Positions 36,495 through 44,877 of a DNA stretch of 64,000 nucleotides are shown here, piece by piece. The DNA is from Peribacillus simplex (GTDB lineage: Bacteria; Bacillota; Bacilli; Bacillales; DSM-1321), in the NCBI RefSeq assembly GCF_001542915.1, contig NZ_LNNH01000051.1, positions 43,353 to 107,352 of the forward strand. The letters are read 5' to 3'. Positions within the stretch are counted from its first letter, which is position 1. Each line of letters starts with the position of its first letter. The notes under the pieces are model-generated. The model had not been told where the DNA came from and did no database searches. It saw only the letters and a program-made list of their open reading frames with translations. Made by a program: the position numbers and the translations under genes.

Positions 36495-36857
36495 TCATAC
36501 ATACATTAAATATCCACATAGGAAAGCGCCGATACAGCCTAAAATCGATACCGTTACATAGATGAGGCTATCTATGCAACGGTATTTTCTTATAAGTTCG
36601 ATTGTTTCCATACTGAATGTGGAAAAGGTCGTGAACGCCCCCAGGAAACCTATCGTCAGGAAAACTTGAACAGAAGGGTCCCAAGCTTCCTTCCGGGGAA
36701 ACGCAATCCCTAAACCGAAAGAACCTATCAGGTTAATCAGTAAAATACTAATGGGGATCGAACCTGCTGGCATTAGCCTATTAAAAATCATCTGTAAAAC
36801 ATACCTTGAGGCTGAACCAAAGAAACCTCCGATAAAAACTGAAAGAAGGTGATTCAT
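36495..36857 (-). CDS. crcB: Fluoride channel subunit (Fluc/CrcB)
   Basis: A 120-residue four-helix membrane protein. GGFFGSASRY (N-terminal Gly/Arg motif), ILLINLIGSFGLG (pore Asn) and GFLGAFTTFSTFSMETI (the phenylalanine-box and TTFSTF motif) define the fluoride channel family. It overlaps the upstream crcB copy by 4 bases, so the pair is translationally coupled and probably forms a heterodimeric F- exporter. Confidence 0.93.
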   Translation of the reverse strand: MNHLLSVFIGGFFGSASRYVLQMIFNRLMPAGSIPISILLINLIGSFGLGIAFPRKEAWDPSVQVFLTIGFLGAFTTFSTFSMETIELIRKYRCIDSLIYVTVSILGCIGAFLCGYLMYV

Positions 36858-37243
36858 TGCCTTTCACCTCTTTGTCTATTGAAAAGGCCCAGTCCGAGAA
36901 AACCGGCAAGCAAGCCCAATGAAACGCTGGCCCCCACATACACTCCTGCATATAACACCGATGTTTGCAGGAAATCGGCAGTTTCTTGGGAGAATGTCGA
37001 CATGGTCGTGAAGCCGCCACAAAACCCGCTGCCCAAAGTTAAAAAAACGAGCGATTTCCTTTTCGAGGCGAAATAGCCATTAATCATGCCAAGTAAAAAG
37101 CTGCCTACTATATTTATTAAGAGGGTTCCCAATGGAAGGAAGGTATGGGCGGTCGCCAAGATTACGGTATAACGCAACACTGCTCCCGCTGCCCCGCCGA
37201 ATCCAACGGCTAAAATGCTTTTAAGGAAATCCATTACGGTCAC
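36854..37243 (-). CDS. crcB: Fluoride channel subunit (Fluc/CrcB), second copy
   Basis: A 129-residue four-helix paralogue of its neighbour: GFGGAAGAVLRY, LLINIVGSFLLGM and GFCGGFTTMSTFSQET are the same motifs. The last helix carries a Gly-rich LAGFLGLGLF end. It is the first gene of the pair. A TATAAT box lies near 37272 on the minus strand. No fluoride riboswitch (GGNGAUGG-type core) was found between 37244 and 37340. Confidence 0.93.
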   Translation of the reverse strand: MTVMDFLKSILAVGFGGAAGAVLRYTVILATAHTFLPLGTLLINIVGSFLLGMINGYFASKRKSLVFLTLGSGFCGGFTTMSTFSQETADFLQTSVLYAGVYVGASVSLGLLAGFLGLGLFNRQRGERQ

Positions 37244-37351
37244 CTCTGATTTTTTTCATAAGTAGATTCATTATAACAGATTGAGGTGAAACAGGCTCTT
37301 TTCTAAAAAAAATCCATACTATGTATAGAATTATAGGAAAGGAGGCCAATT

Positions 37352-37702
37352 ATGCAACCACAGTATTTGCCTTACCACTACTATCCTCAATCCTTCACGC
37401 TGCAAAACGAATATAGGAATGGGAATGAATATGGACCGGAACATTGGAATGACGAGCGATTTTTTCCGTTCTTTCCTCTATTAGCACCTGTTGCTTTTGT
37501 AGCGGGATTGGCAGTGGGACCATTGTTATTCAATAACCGCCCACCAGCCTATCCGCCATATCCTCCTCCCTACCCGCCTTACCCGCCAGCTTACGCTTAC
37601 CCTCCTTATCCTGTTTATCAAGGCTTTCAGGGGTATCCACAACAATTCGGTGCACAGGCACAGGCAGGAGTTTCTGAAAATATCAACATATACACTCAAT
37701 AA
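37352..37702 (+). CDS. Pro/Tyr-rich protein, possibly spore-associated
   Basis: A 116-residue protein with three parts. The N-terminus is Tyr/Gln/Asn-rich (MQPQYLPYHYYPQSFTLQNE). One hydrophobic helix follows at about residues 40-60 (FFPLLAPVAFVAGLAVGPLLF). Then comes a repeat of PPYPP units (about 65-90) and a Gln/Gly tail. Such compositions are seen in spore coat and surface proteins of bacilli, but I do not recognise the family. AAAGGAGG precedes the ATG and a terminator follows. Confidence 0.7.
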   Translation: MQPQYLPYHYYPQSFTLQNEYRNGNEYGPEHWNDERFFPFFPLLAPVAFVAGLAVGPLLFNNRPPAYPPYPPPYPPYPPAYAYPPYPVYQGFQGYPQQFGAQAQAGVSENINIYTQ

Positions 37703-37711
37703 GAAATTGGC

Positions 37712-37739
37712 AGAAGGCGTCCTGAAACGCCTTCTTTTT
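37712..37739 (+). terminator. Terminator after the Pro/Tyr-rich gene
   Basis: AGAAGGCGT and ACGCCTTCT form a 9-base stem with a 6-base loop, followed by TTTT. Confidence 0.9.
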
Positions 37740-37793
37740 GTATGGCCAAACACTGTCTATTTGAAATTTACTTCCTTATCTATTTTGAAGTGG

Positions 37794-37903
37794 TATAATA
37801 TGAAAAGCATAGATGGTAAAGTGTTGGTAAAATTTGTCCTGCCCTAGAAAGGTACAAGCATCCTTTTCATGCGGCTATAAGCCCAAGTCGCACCGCATCT
37901 TTA
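37794..37903 (+). other. Promoter plus terminator-like hairpin upstream of ykyB
   Basis: A TATAAT box with TGG before it (extended -10) is at 37794-37799. It is followed about 70 bases later by a hairpin, ATGCGG (37869-37874) with CCGCAT (37893-37898), enclosing GGCT/AGCC, then CTTTATT. It may be the ykyB promoter and a structured leader, or a short RNA of about 100 nt. Confidence 0.35.
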
Positions 37904-37986
37904 TTACACTCAATATGAATACAGGTATTTATTGAAGGACCCATGTATCATACCTTCTAACCTTATTAAGAAAAGGAGTTTCCATA

Positions 37987-38490
37987 ATGAACGAAACGAA
38001 GGGACATTCTGAGAGGGATGAGTTTTCGATTAACTCCCTTGCCCAAGCCGTGTTTATCGTTAACAAACATGCGAAGACCGCGTTGGAGCCTAAAAATTTA
38101 TATCATTTAAAACGGCTCGCATTAAGCAAGCTTATGCAAGAAGGCAAAGCAAAAAAGATCGGCTTGCATTTTTCTGATAACCCTCGCTTTGCAGCGCAGC
38201 AATCCGATGTCATTGTCGAATGCGGATCGTATGTTTTTCATCTGCCTCCCACTAAGGAAGACTTGAAAAAACTCCCCCACCTCGGCAGCCGGGCAGCATC
38301 CATACGCAATCCCAAAGCCGCTTTGTCCTTATCCAAGGCAAAACAAATCCTTCAAGCCTATGTTGGACAAGCCGGTGACAAACAACCTAACCTCACTACC
38401 GAGAAAAAGGCTTATGGCCGAAATTCGGTCAAGCAGCCTTTTCACAATCCATTTCCATCCTCCTTTTTAGGAAAAGGTTCCAAGTATTAA
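37987..38490 (+). CDS. ykyB: YkyB family protein
   Basis: A 167-residue basic protein. The conserved core (SINSLAQAVFIVNKHAKTA, LYHLKRLALSKLMQEGKAKKIGLHFSDNP, VECGSYVFHLPP) matches the YkyB family of bacilli, function unknown. The C-terminal third is low-complexity and divergent. AAAAGGAG precedes the ATG. It lies next to cheV as in B. subtilis. Confidence 0.9.
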   Translation: MNETKGHSERDEFSINSLAQAVFIVNKHAKTALEPKNLYHLKRLALSKLMQEGKAKKIGLHFSDNPRFAAQQSDVIVECGSYVFHLPPTKEDLKKLPHLGSRAASIRNPKAALSLSKAKQILQAYVGQAGDKQPNLTTEKKAYGRNSVKQPFHNPFPSSFLGKGSKY

Positions 38491-38510
38491 GGATAATTCT
38501 TGGAAAATAC

Positions 38511-38548
38511 AAACGGGCCGTGAGGTGTTGCCTCCCCGGCTCGTTTTT
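38511..38548. terminator. Bidirectional terminator between ykyB and cheV
   Basis: AAACGGGCCG pairs with CCGGCTCGTTT, with an inner GAGG/CCTC pair, then TTTTT on the plus strand and an A-rich start. It serves two convergent genes. Confidence 0.85.
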
Positions 38549-38553
38549 CATTC

Positions 38554-39459
38554 TTATAATACGAATCTGTCTATTAATTTTACAAGCTCCGCTATTTCCG
38601 GTTTGCTGATTTGGGCGTCGGCTCCTACCATTTGCCCTTTATGACGCAGGCTATCCGTAATCAACGAAGAGAAAATGATCACAGGCAATACGGCGAGCTC
38701 ACTGTTTTCCTTTATTCTCCGGGTCAAGTGATGGCCATCCATCTGGGGCATCTCGATATCGGTAATCACCAATTGCACTTCTTCCGTTACGTCTTTTCCT
38801 GCTTCGATCAAATTCTCTAAATACCCAATCGCATCTAGTCCATTTTCATAAAACTCCAGGTACTTGAAACCAGCCTCTGATAATGTATCAAACAACAGCT
38901 TCCTAAGTAATGGGGAATCTTCCGCGATCAGGATTCTCTTGTCTGAGTTTTGACGGATACCGAGTTTCTTGACCTGTTGGATGTTTATTCCTGATTCCGG
39001 ATTGATTTCAACCACTATTTTTTCAAAGTCGAGCAGCAATAACATTTCGCTATTTAACTTAATGACTCCGATAATCTGACTTTCAAGGCCTTGATACATA
39101 TCCGATGGCTTCTCGATTTGGGACCAGGAAATACGGTGTATCTGTGTCACGGTATGTACATGGAAAACCACTTTTTGCTGATTGAATTCCGCAACAATGA
39201 ATTTGTCATGCTCAGGAGTGGCAGAAGGAGGGAACCCGAGCGCGTCAGCCACGTTCACAACTGGCAGGACCTCTCCCCGGAGTTCAATGATTCCCTCCAC
39301 ATTTGCATGTGAATGGGGAACAACTGTGATAGGAACAGGATTAATGATTTCCTTCACCTTGATTACGTTAATGCCGAATTTATTCTTGCCGATGCCGAAT
39401 TCCACTATCTCAAGCTCATTCGTTCCACTTTCCAATAATATCCCCTTATTTGCTTCCAT
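38554..39459 (-). CDS. cheV: Chemotaxis coupling protein CheV
   Basis: A 301-residue protein: N-terminal CheW-like domain (residues 1-165, FGINVIKVKEIINPVPITVVPHSH, IIELRGEVLPVVNV) and a C-terminal receiver domain (from about 172). The receiver has the acidic pair in ILIAEDSPLLRKLL, the phospho-Asp in LVITDIEMPQMDG, and IFSSL near the conserved Thr/Ser position. CheV couples receptors to CheA and contributes to adaptation. I choose ATG 39459 (MEANKGILLESG) because it matches the family start; a further 37 codons are open upstream. Ribosome site GGGCGAG. Confidence 0.93.
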   Translation of the reverse strand: MEANKGILLESGTNELEIVEFGIGKNKFGINVIKVKEIINPVPITVVPHSHANVEGIIELRGEVLPVVNVADALGFPPSATPEHDKFIVAEFNQQKVVFHVHTVTQIHRISWSQIEKPSDMYQGLESQIIGVIKLNSEMLLLLDFEKIVVEINPESGINIQQVKKLGIRQNSDKRILIAEDSPLLRKLLFDTLSEAGFKYLEFYENGLDAIGYLENLIEAGKDVTEEVQLVITDIEMPQMDGHHLTRRIKENSELAVLPVIIFSSLITDSLRHKGQMVGADAQISKPEIAELVKLIDRFVL

Positions 39460-39570
39460 TGGTTCATCTCGCCCTTCTCTTGCTTTTTTCATTTTATCGC
39501 TCCATGAATCCAAACCTTTGGCGAAGCAGCAAAAGCTGCCTTTCAAATGGACCATGATGATTTTCATCAA

Positions 39571-39805
39571 TGCTCATACCTAATAATTCGGATATTTATG
39601 GCTTTTGTTTAGAGTATAGATAAAAAAAGAATTCGCAAAAAAATAATTGAGGTTATCCGATTTTTATTGGCTTATAAAAATGACTGTCACATGGAACACA
39701 AGGCACTTGCTTTGGTGCGGGTGGTCGCTCGGGCCGCTTCGGCGCTCTGCATCAAAACGGGATAAACCTTCAAATCCCTCCGAGTGGAGGGATTTGCATT
39801 TTGAT
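39571..39805. other. Non-coding spacer with a perfect 10-base hairpin
   Basis: No gene seen. AAATCCCTCC (39772-39781) and GGAGGGATTT (39786-39795) form a perfect stem with a 4-base loop, followed by GCATTTTGAT, so it could act as a weak terminator on the plus strand. It directly adjoins repeat copy 2 and may belong to the same decayed element. Confidence 0.45.
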
Positions 39806-39933
39806 CGTTTCATTTCACTGCAGGCACTAAGCTTATCCGAATTCGTCCGGGAGCCTCGTCGGCACTTTTGGGGCTGTAGTCTGGGCTCGCACTTCTAGTG
39901 GGAACCTCCCACTCTTCGTTCCTTTCACTCCAG
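39806..39933 (-). repeat. Bacillaceae-type intergenic repeat, copy 2 (inverted, diverged)
   Basis: Reads CGTTTCATTTCACTGCAG at its left end and CTTTCACTCCA at its right. It aligns over about 127 bases with the reverse complement of 29096-29222 (CGTTTCATTGCACTACAG ... TTTCATTCCAC), including TCCGGGAGCCTCGTCGG and the CTCGCACTT block. It is much more diverged and has lost most self-complementarity. Confidence 0.6.
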
Positions 39934-40096
39934 CCATGAACCTTTGACTCCAATCGTGTCATGTCGTGATAAAACATGGTGGAGTTGAAACTCTTAATTC
40001 TTTTTCATTCACAAATTTTGGATATCCGCTCCAAGTGCTTTTTGAATCGCTGGTATTCAGGAACATATCCCTAAGACTGTCCTATCAAGCTAAATT
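39934..40096. other. Spacer after repeat copy 2
   Basis: AT-rich sequence with no gene, good terminator or promoter recognised before the corA stop. Confidence 0.35.
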
Positions 40097-41071
40097 TCAG
40101 TTCTTTCGTGATTTTTTCCTTGGGTTCAACCAGCCTTTCTTAACAAAGTATAAAAACATCATCAAGGCAATTCCGCCCATCATTCCAAGGATGAGGAAAT
40201 AGCCATAATGCCAGGTCAATTCGGGCATAAATTCAAAATTCATCCCATATACACCAACTATGAAAGTCAGCGGCATGAAAATGGTCGTGATGACGGTCAA
40301 GGTCATCATCGTCGAGTTCATATTATTGGAGTTCACCGATAAATAACTATCCCGGATATCGGAGGAAAAGTCCCGATAGGATTCCAGCATTTCGGTTAAC
40401 TTCAAAAGATGATCGTATACGTCATTGAAATAAAGGTGCTGGTCCTTCAAATAATTCAAGCGCTCTGATGAAATCATCCTATACAATAAATCGCGCATCG
40501 GTAAAATGGTCCGCCGAAGCCTGGACATATCCGTACGCAAATCGAATAGTTGATCCATCAAATCATTTATCGTTTCATTTTCCGTATTGTCCTCGATGAT
40601 CCCTAATTCGCTTTCCATTTTATAAACGGGAGGGAAAAATTCATCGACGATCCTGTCGATGATTCTGTGCATCAAGAAAAAGGGACCTTGCTTCAGCATT
40701 TTATTACCTGAAATTTCTTCCCATACCTTTTCCAGCTCAAGCATATCTTCCTTATGGAAGGTGACGATCCATTTTTCCCCGACAAACATATCCAACTCTA
40801 CCGCCCTGAATACCTTCTGCCTCAGGGCATGAAGCACAAGAAATTGATAGTTCTCATAAAAATCCATCTTGGGACGTTGATTAAAGTCATCGAGGCAGTC
40901 TTCGATTGCCAGCGGATGAAAATGAAAATGGTTGGATAATAGCTCGATTTCCTTATTTGTAGGATTGGAAAAGTCCACCCAAAACCACTCTATATTCGAA
41001 TCATTCAAATCAGATAGCGGTAAATCGAACGTCACTTCCTGGTTGGACGTTATTGCGCAAGTTCTAATCAT
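40097..41071 (-). CDS. corA: CorA family magnesium/divalent cation transporter
   Basis: A 324-residue protein: large N-terminal cytoplasmic alpha/beta and helical domain, then two C-terminal membrane helices. The signature GVYGMNFEFMPELTWHYG (GMN loop) lies between them. The end is basic (KKGWLNPRKKSRKN). It forms a pentameric Mg2+ (or Co2+/Ni2+) channel. GAGGG lies upstream of the ATG at 41071. It is divergent from patA. No Mg riboswitch was recognised. Confidence 0.93.
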   Translation of the reverse strand: MIRTCAITSNQEVTFDLPLSDLNDSNIEWFWVDFSNPTNKEIELLSNHFHFHPLAIEDCLDDFNQRPKMDFYENYQFLVLHALRQKVFRAVELDMFVGEKWIVTFHKEDMLELEKVWEEISGNKMLKQGPFFLMHRIIDRIVDEFFPPVYKMESELGIIEDNTENETINDLMDQLFDLRTDMSRLRRTILPMRDLLYRMISSERLNYLKDQHLYFNDVYDHLLKLTEMLESYRDFSSDIRDSYLSVNSNNMNSTMMTLTVITTIFMPLTFIVGVYGMNFEFMPELTWHYGYFLILGMMGGIALMMFLYFVKKGWLNPRKKSRKN

Positions 41072-41231
41072 ATGTATCAGCCCTCAAATTTTTTCTTATC
41101 TTTCATTATACCTTTAATTCATGAATCGCAAAAAGTATTTATCCCCCATCCAAACTAAATGATAAAATAGGATGAACCAGTCAAACGAAGTACATCATTT
41201 CATCAAGTATGAAAAGGGAGGATATTCATAG

Positions 41232-42374
41232 ATGGAACACTTAGTTAACCCTTTAGTAAGAGACGTTCAAATATCAGGAATCCGCAAATTCTACAATATG
41301 GTCGCTGAAATCGAAGGGACCATTTCTTTAACGATTGGACAGCCTGATTTTCCAACTCCTATGCATATTAAAGAAGCGGCCAAACAAGCCATCGATCAAG
41401 ATCATACGGTTTATACCCACAATGCAGGTTATCTTGAATTGCGAGAAGCAGCATCTGAATATGTTATGGATAAATACAAGCTTTCCTATGATCCGTTGAA
41501 TGAAGTCATCGTCACATCAGGAGCCAGTGAGGGGATCGACATTACATTCCGGACGATCCTTACCCCGGGAAATGAAGTGATATTGCCAGGGCCGGTATAT
41601 CCAGGATACGAACCTATCATCAAAATGTGCGGTTCATCCCCGATTTATGCCGATACAACCCAAAATGGGTTCCGTCTGACTGCGGATATCATCGAAAAAT
41701 ACATAACTGACCAGACTCGTTGCATCGTGTTACCTTATCCATCGAATCCAACCGGGGTGACATTGTCTGCCAGAGAACTCCAGGACATTGCGGAACTTGT
41801 CAGGGGGAAGGATATTTTCATTCTAGCCGATGAGATATACAGCGAACTCGTATTTGATCAGGAGCATGTTTCGATTGCCACATTCCTGAAGGAACAAACC
41901 ATCGTCTTGAATGGCTTATCCAAGTCCCATTCGATGACCGGATGGAGGATTGGGCTTCTATTTGCCCCCAAGGCCATCTCTGAGCACCTCTTGAAGGTCC
42001 ACCAATACAATGTGACCTGTGCCGCTTCCATATCGCAGAGGGCGGCCTTGGCGGCCTTGACCGCAGGCAAGGATGATGCCATTCCGATGAAGGAAGAATA
42101 TGCAAGGAGAAGGGAATATGTATACAGGCGCTTGCAATCGATGAAGCTGGAAATAGTCAAGCCGAATGGTGCCTTTTACTTCTTCATTAAACTTCCTGAA
42201 GGGTATTCCTCTTCGCTGGACTTTTGCCTGAGCCTAGTCAAACAGGAAAAGGTTGCTGTAGTCCCGGGAGATGCATTCTCTCCGCTCGGCGAAGGATACT
42301 TCAGATTATCTTATGCCTATTCCATGGAAACGCTGGAAAAGGCTTTGGATCGCATAGAGACTTTTTTAGATTGA
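41232..42374 (+). CDS. patA: Aminotransferase A
   Basis: A 380-residue class I/II PLP aminotransferase. TIGQPDFPTPMHIKEAA, the VIVTSGASEGI segment, LPYPSNPTGVTLS, ILADEIYSELVF and the PLP-lysine motif LNGLSKSHSMTGWRIG are intact. B. subtilis PatA transaminates N-acetyl-LL-DAP and other acceptors, linking it to the dapH-dapL genes in this window. AAAGGGAGG precedes the ATG. It neighbours cheV and ykyB as in B. subtilis. Confidence 0.92.
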   Translation: MEHLVNPLVRDVQISGIRKFYNMVAEIEGTISLTIGQPDFPTPMHIKEAAKQAIDQDHTVYTHNAGYLELREAASEYVMDKYKLSYDPLNEVIVTSGASEGIDITFRTILTPGNEVILPGPVYPGYEPIIKMCGSSPIYADTTQNGFRLTADIIEKYITDQTRCIVLPYPSNPTGVTLSARELQDIAELVRGKDIFILADEIYSELVFDQEHVSIATFLKEQTIVLNGLSKSHSMTGWRIGLLFAPKAISEHLLKVHQYNVTCAASISQRAALAALTAGKDDAIPMKEEYARRREYVYRRLQSMKLEIVKPNGAFYFFIKLPEGYSSSLDFCLSLVKQEKVAVVPGDAFSPLGEGYFRLSYAYSMETLEKALDRIETFLD

Positions 42375-42382
42375 AAGTTAAC

Positions 42383-42427
42383 AAAAAAGAGGCCTTCAAT
42401 CGAATGGATGATTGAAGGCCTCAACTT
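42383..42427. terminator. Bidirectional terminator after patA
   Basis: GAGGCCTTCAAT and ATTGAAGGCCTC form a perfect 12-base stem, flanked by A on the left and CAACTTTCT on the right. It lies between convergent genes. Confidence 0.85.
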
Positions 42428-42477
42428 TCTATCTATATGCCAGCTCCTGAAAAGCTCCTGGGAATGCAAGATCGTAA

Positions 42478-42843
42478 TCAATATAATCTCCGTAAAAAGC
42501 GAATTTCCCGGTATCCTTCTTCCTTATTTGTCGTCGTGAGGCTCACTTCAACGATCGATCCGAGTAAATCAGCCATCACTTCTTCAAATTCCTTCGCAGA
42601 CCGCGGCTTTGAAAAGCCTAAGTTTTTCAATTCGCGCATCAGGATCTGGAACCCGGCATTCGTTTCAATATGACTGAACTTTACCGGCAGGATTAGCGGA
42701 CTTTCATTCATTAATTTCAGGTCCCAGCGAATGGGCTTTGTTTGGTGAATGGTTTTTTCGCGTTTAAAGCCTTCAATCCTGACAATATACCGTCCATCCT
42801 CCAATTCCTGGAATTTCATCTGAATGTCATCGAATTCGCCCAT
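42478..42843 (-). CDS. Conserved-looking protein of unknown function
   Basis: A 121-residue soluble protein (MGEFDDIQMKFQELEDGRYI ... EGYREIRFLRRLY). It mixes beta-rich and helical segments, with no signal peptide, membrane segment or catalytic motif. I do not recognise the family. ATG at 42843 follows AAGGAG by 9 bases, and the codon use looks native, so it is likely real. It is convergent with patA and downstream of ykwC on the same strand. Confidence 0.65.
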   Translation of the reverse strand: MGEFDDIQMKFQELEDGRYIVRIEGFKREKTIHQTKPIRWDLKLMNESPLILPVKFSHIETNAGFQILMRELKNLGFSKPRSAKEFEEVMADLLGSIVEVSLTTTNKEEGYREIRFLRRLY

Positions 42844-42908
42844 AACGATCACTCCTTTTTGTAAAGGCTGTCGCTATCAGCTTATTCATCAAAAAGAAAA
42901 GCTAGCAC

Positions 42909-43781
42909 TTAATTATAGTGTTTATACAATGCCTGGGTACCGCTATTTTCCTCGCCAGCTTCCGCAAGATCTTCATAGAGGGATTTACTCAAGCTTAATC
43001 CCGGTGCGTCCATTCCCATTCTTTCGGCTTCATCAAGGGCAATCTTCATATCTTTTATAAAATGCTTGATATAAAAGCCTGGTTCAAAGTCACCTTGGAC
43101 CATACGAGGCACCAAATTGGACAGTGACCAGCTTCCGGCAGATCCGGATGAAATGCTTTGCAGGACGCGGTCTGGGTCCAAGCCCGCCTTCTTGGCATAA
43201 GAAATGGCTTCTGTAACTCCGATCATATTGGAAGCAATGGCAATTTGATTGCACATTTTCGTATGCTGGCCAGATCCAGCCGGACCTTGATGGACAACAT
43301 TGCTGCCCATTTTACCAAAAATGGTCTTGACTGCTTCGAATGCGGTGCTTTCCCCGCCAACCATGATGGTAAGCTTTGCATCGCGTGCGCCAATATCGCC
43401 ACCGGATACAGGTGCATCCAAGGCAGCCATGCCTTTTTTCTTGGCTTCCTCGGCGATTTTCATTGCCAAAGATGGGGTGGAGGTCGTCATATCGATTAAA
43501 TAGGTACCTTCTCTCCCATTTTCGATAAGTCCATCTTCTCCAAAGTAAATTTCCTCCACGTCACTTGGATAACCTACCATGGAGATGATCAAATCGGCTT
43601 TCCGAGCGATTTCCTTAGGGGCAGCGGCCCATATGGCTCCTTCTGAGAGCAGTTCATCCGCTTTTTCTTTAGTCCTTGTATACACATGAACCTCATATCC
43701 GGCTTTAAGAAGATTTCGAACCATGCTTTTTCCCATAACTCCTAGACCGATGAATCCGATTGTTTCGTTTGATTGTGTCAC
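42909..43781 (-). CDS. ykwC: 3-hydroxyisobutyrate dehydrogenase family reductase (YkwC)
   Basis: A 290-residue beta-hydroxyacid dehydrogenase. The NAD(P) motif IGFIGLGVMGKSMVRNL, substrate-binding DAPVSGGDIGARDAKL, GPAGSGQHTKMCNQ with the catalytic Lys, and FIKDMKIALDEA are all present. It could act on 3-hydroxyisobutyrate, tartronate semialdehyde or related acids; the substrate is unknown. GTG at 43781 has GGAGGAAATTGCA upstream. The B. subtilis counterpart ykwC is also near patA/kinA. An SDR gene lies 36 bases upstream, so the two are probably one operon. Confidence 0.88.
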   Translation of the reverse strand: MTQSNETIGFIGLGVMGKSMVRNLLKAGYEVHVYTRTKEKADELLSEGAIWAAAPKEIARKADLIISMVGYPSDVEEIYFGEDGLIENGREGTYLIDMTTSTPSLAMKIAEEAKKKGMAALDAPVSGGDIGARDAKLTIMVGGESTAFEAVKTIFGKMGSNVVHQGPAGSGQHTKMCNQIAIASNMIGVTEAISYAKKAGLDPDRVLQSISSGSAGSWSLSNLVPRMVQGDFEPGFYIKHFIKDMKIALDEAERMGMDAPGLSLSKSLYEDLAEAGEENSGTQALYKHYN

Positions 43782-43817
43782 TGCAATTTCCTCCAAATCA
43801 TTTTGCTTCATGATACT

Positions 43818-44603
43818 TTAAATGGATTTAACCATTCCTCCGTCAACTAAATAAGATTGGCCCGTTAAATATGTATTGGCACCCGAAACAAGGAATGTAA
43901 CGAACTTCGCGAATTCCTCCGGTTCCCCATAACGGCCGAGAGGGATCTTACCGATCGATTGTTCTGTAATCTTCTCCTGTGTTAACCCTAGTTTGTCTGC
44001 ATTCATTTTGTCCAGGTGCTGAATGCGATCCGTCGCGATCCTGCCGGGTCCGACTGTATTGATCAAGATCCCGTCTGGCGCCAATTCGGATGCTAATGTC
44101 TTGGACAATCCAACGATTGCAGTCCTGAATGTATTTGATAATATCAATCCAGGAATAGGTTCCTTTATGGATGAAGATGCAATATTAACGATCTTTCCGC
44201 CCTGTTTTTTCAGGTGTGGCAGGCTTTCACGGATCGTCCTGATGAAGCTTAGTAAATTAAGTTCAAAAGACTGCTGCCACTCTTCATCATTGAAATCGGT
44301 AAAGCTCCCCCCAGGAGGTCCTCCAGCGTTATTGATCAGGATATCGATGCCCCCAAACTCAAGTGCAGTTTGGTTTACCAACCGTTTGATAGCTTCTCCA
44401 TCCGTTATGTCGGTAGCCACATACGTTACTTTTCCGGTGCCAAGCAGCGACAATTCCTTTTGGACGGCAGCGAGCTTGTTTTCATCCCGGCTGGCGAGCA
44501 TGACATTTGCTCCTTCTTTAACCAGCTCTTCCGCTATCGCTTTTCCCAACCCTTGACTTGACGCTAAAATCAAAGCATTTTTCTGTTCCAATTTTAAGTC
44601 CAT
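43818..44603 (-). CDS. SDR-family protein with non-canonical active site
   Basis: A 261-residue Rossmann-fold protein of the short-chain dehydrogenase superfamily. Normal elements are LINNAGGPPGG, the conserved Asn helix, KIVNIASSS and C-terminal YLTGQSYLVDGG. The usual TGxxxGxG is ASSQGLGKA (residues 14-22). The catalytic YxxxK is replaced by ILSNTFRTA. This agrees with a known BKR-like SDR subgroup lacking a perfect cofactor motif and tetrad. Catalysis is therefore uncertain. ATG at 44603 follows GGAGG. It is directly upstream of ykwC. Confidence 0.85.
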   Translation of the reverse strand: MDLKLEQKNALILASSQGLGKAIAEELVKEGANVMLASRDENKLAAVQKELSLLGTGKVTYVATDITDGEAIKRLVNQTALEFGGIDILINNAGGPPGGSFTDFNDEEWQQSFELNLLSFIRTIRESLPHLKKQGGKIVNIASSSIKEPIPGLILSNTFRTAIVGLSKTLASELAPDGILINTVGPGRIATDRIQHLDKMNADKLGLTQEKITEQSIGKIPLGRYGEPEEFAKFVTFLVSGANTYLTGQSYLVDGGMVKSI

Positions 44604-44721
44604 ATCATATCCTCCATTCTCCATATAAATATAATTCCATTATATCGTCATAATCAAAAAGTGAAAAATCTGAATAATCATTTTCAAGCACTTTTTCATG
44701 TTCCCCCATATGTATGAATTC

Positions 44722-44754
44722 AAAAAAACGACCGGTTGGATAATCCAACCGGCG
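44722..44754 (-). terminator. Terminator downstream of ptsI
   Basis: CCGGTTGGA and TCCAACCGG form a 9-base stem with a 3- to 4-base loop, then TTTTTTT on the minus strand. It stands about 180 bases after the ptsI stop. The 44604-44931 spacer also holds a GTTAGCTCT/AGAGCAGCTGAC hairpin and no gene. Confidence 0.88.
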
Positions 44755-44877
44755 TCAAAGGGGGAAATGAGAATGTCAGCTGCTCTGCTTAGAGCTAACA
44801 ACTGTGCTTGGTTCTTATATACCCCGATTTTTTTGCAATAAACATATTTCCCTAAAAATGATAAAGAAAAAGTGACA

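Noticed and set aside
37244..37340. Possible fluoride riboswitch before the crcB pair
   Set aside because: The conserved core sequence and pseudoknot elements could not be found.
37550..37620. Short tandem repeat resembling a CRISPR or minisatellite
   Set aside because: The repeats are in-frame PPYPP codons of a protein, without spacers.
39700..39795. Possible transposon end suggested by GC-rich stretch and 10-base hairpin
   Set aside because: No transposase remnant or target duplication; better explained by the adjoining decayed intergenic repeat.
40097..41231. Mg2+ riboswitch for corA
   Set aside because: The corA leader is too short before divergent patA and no M-box or ykkC-like structure was seen.
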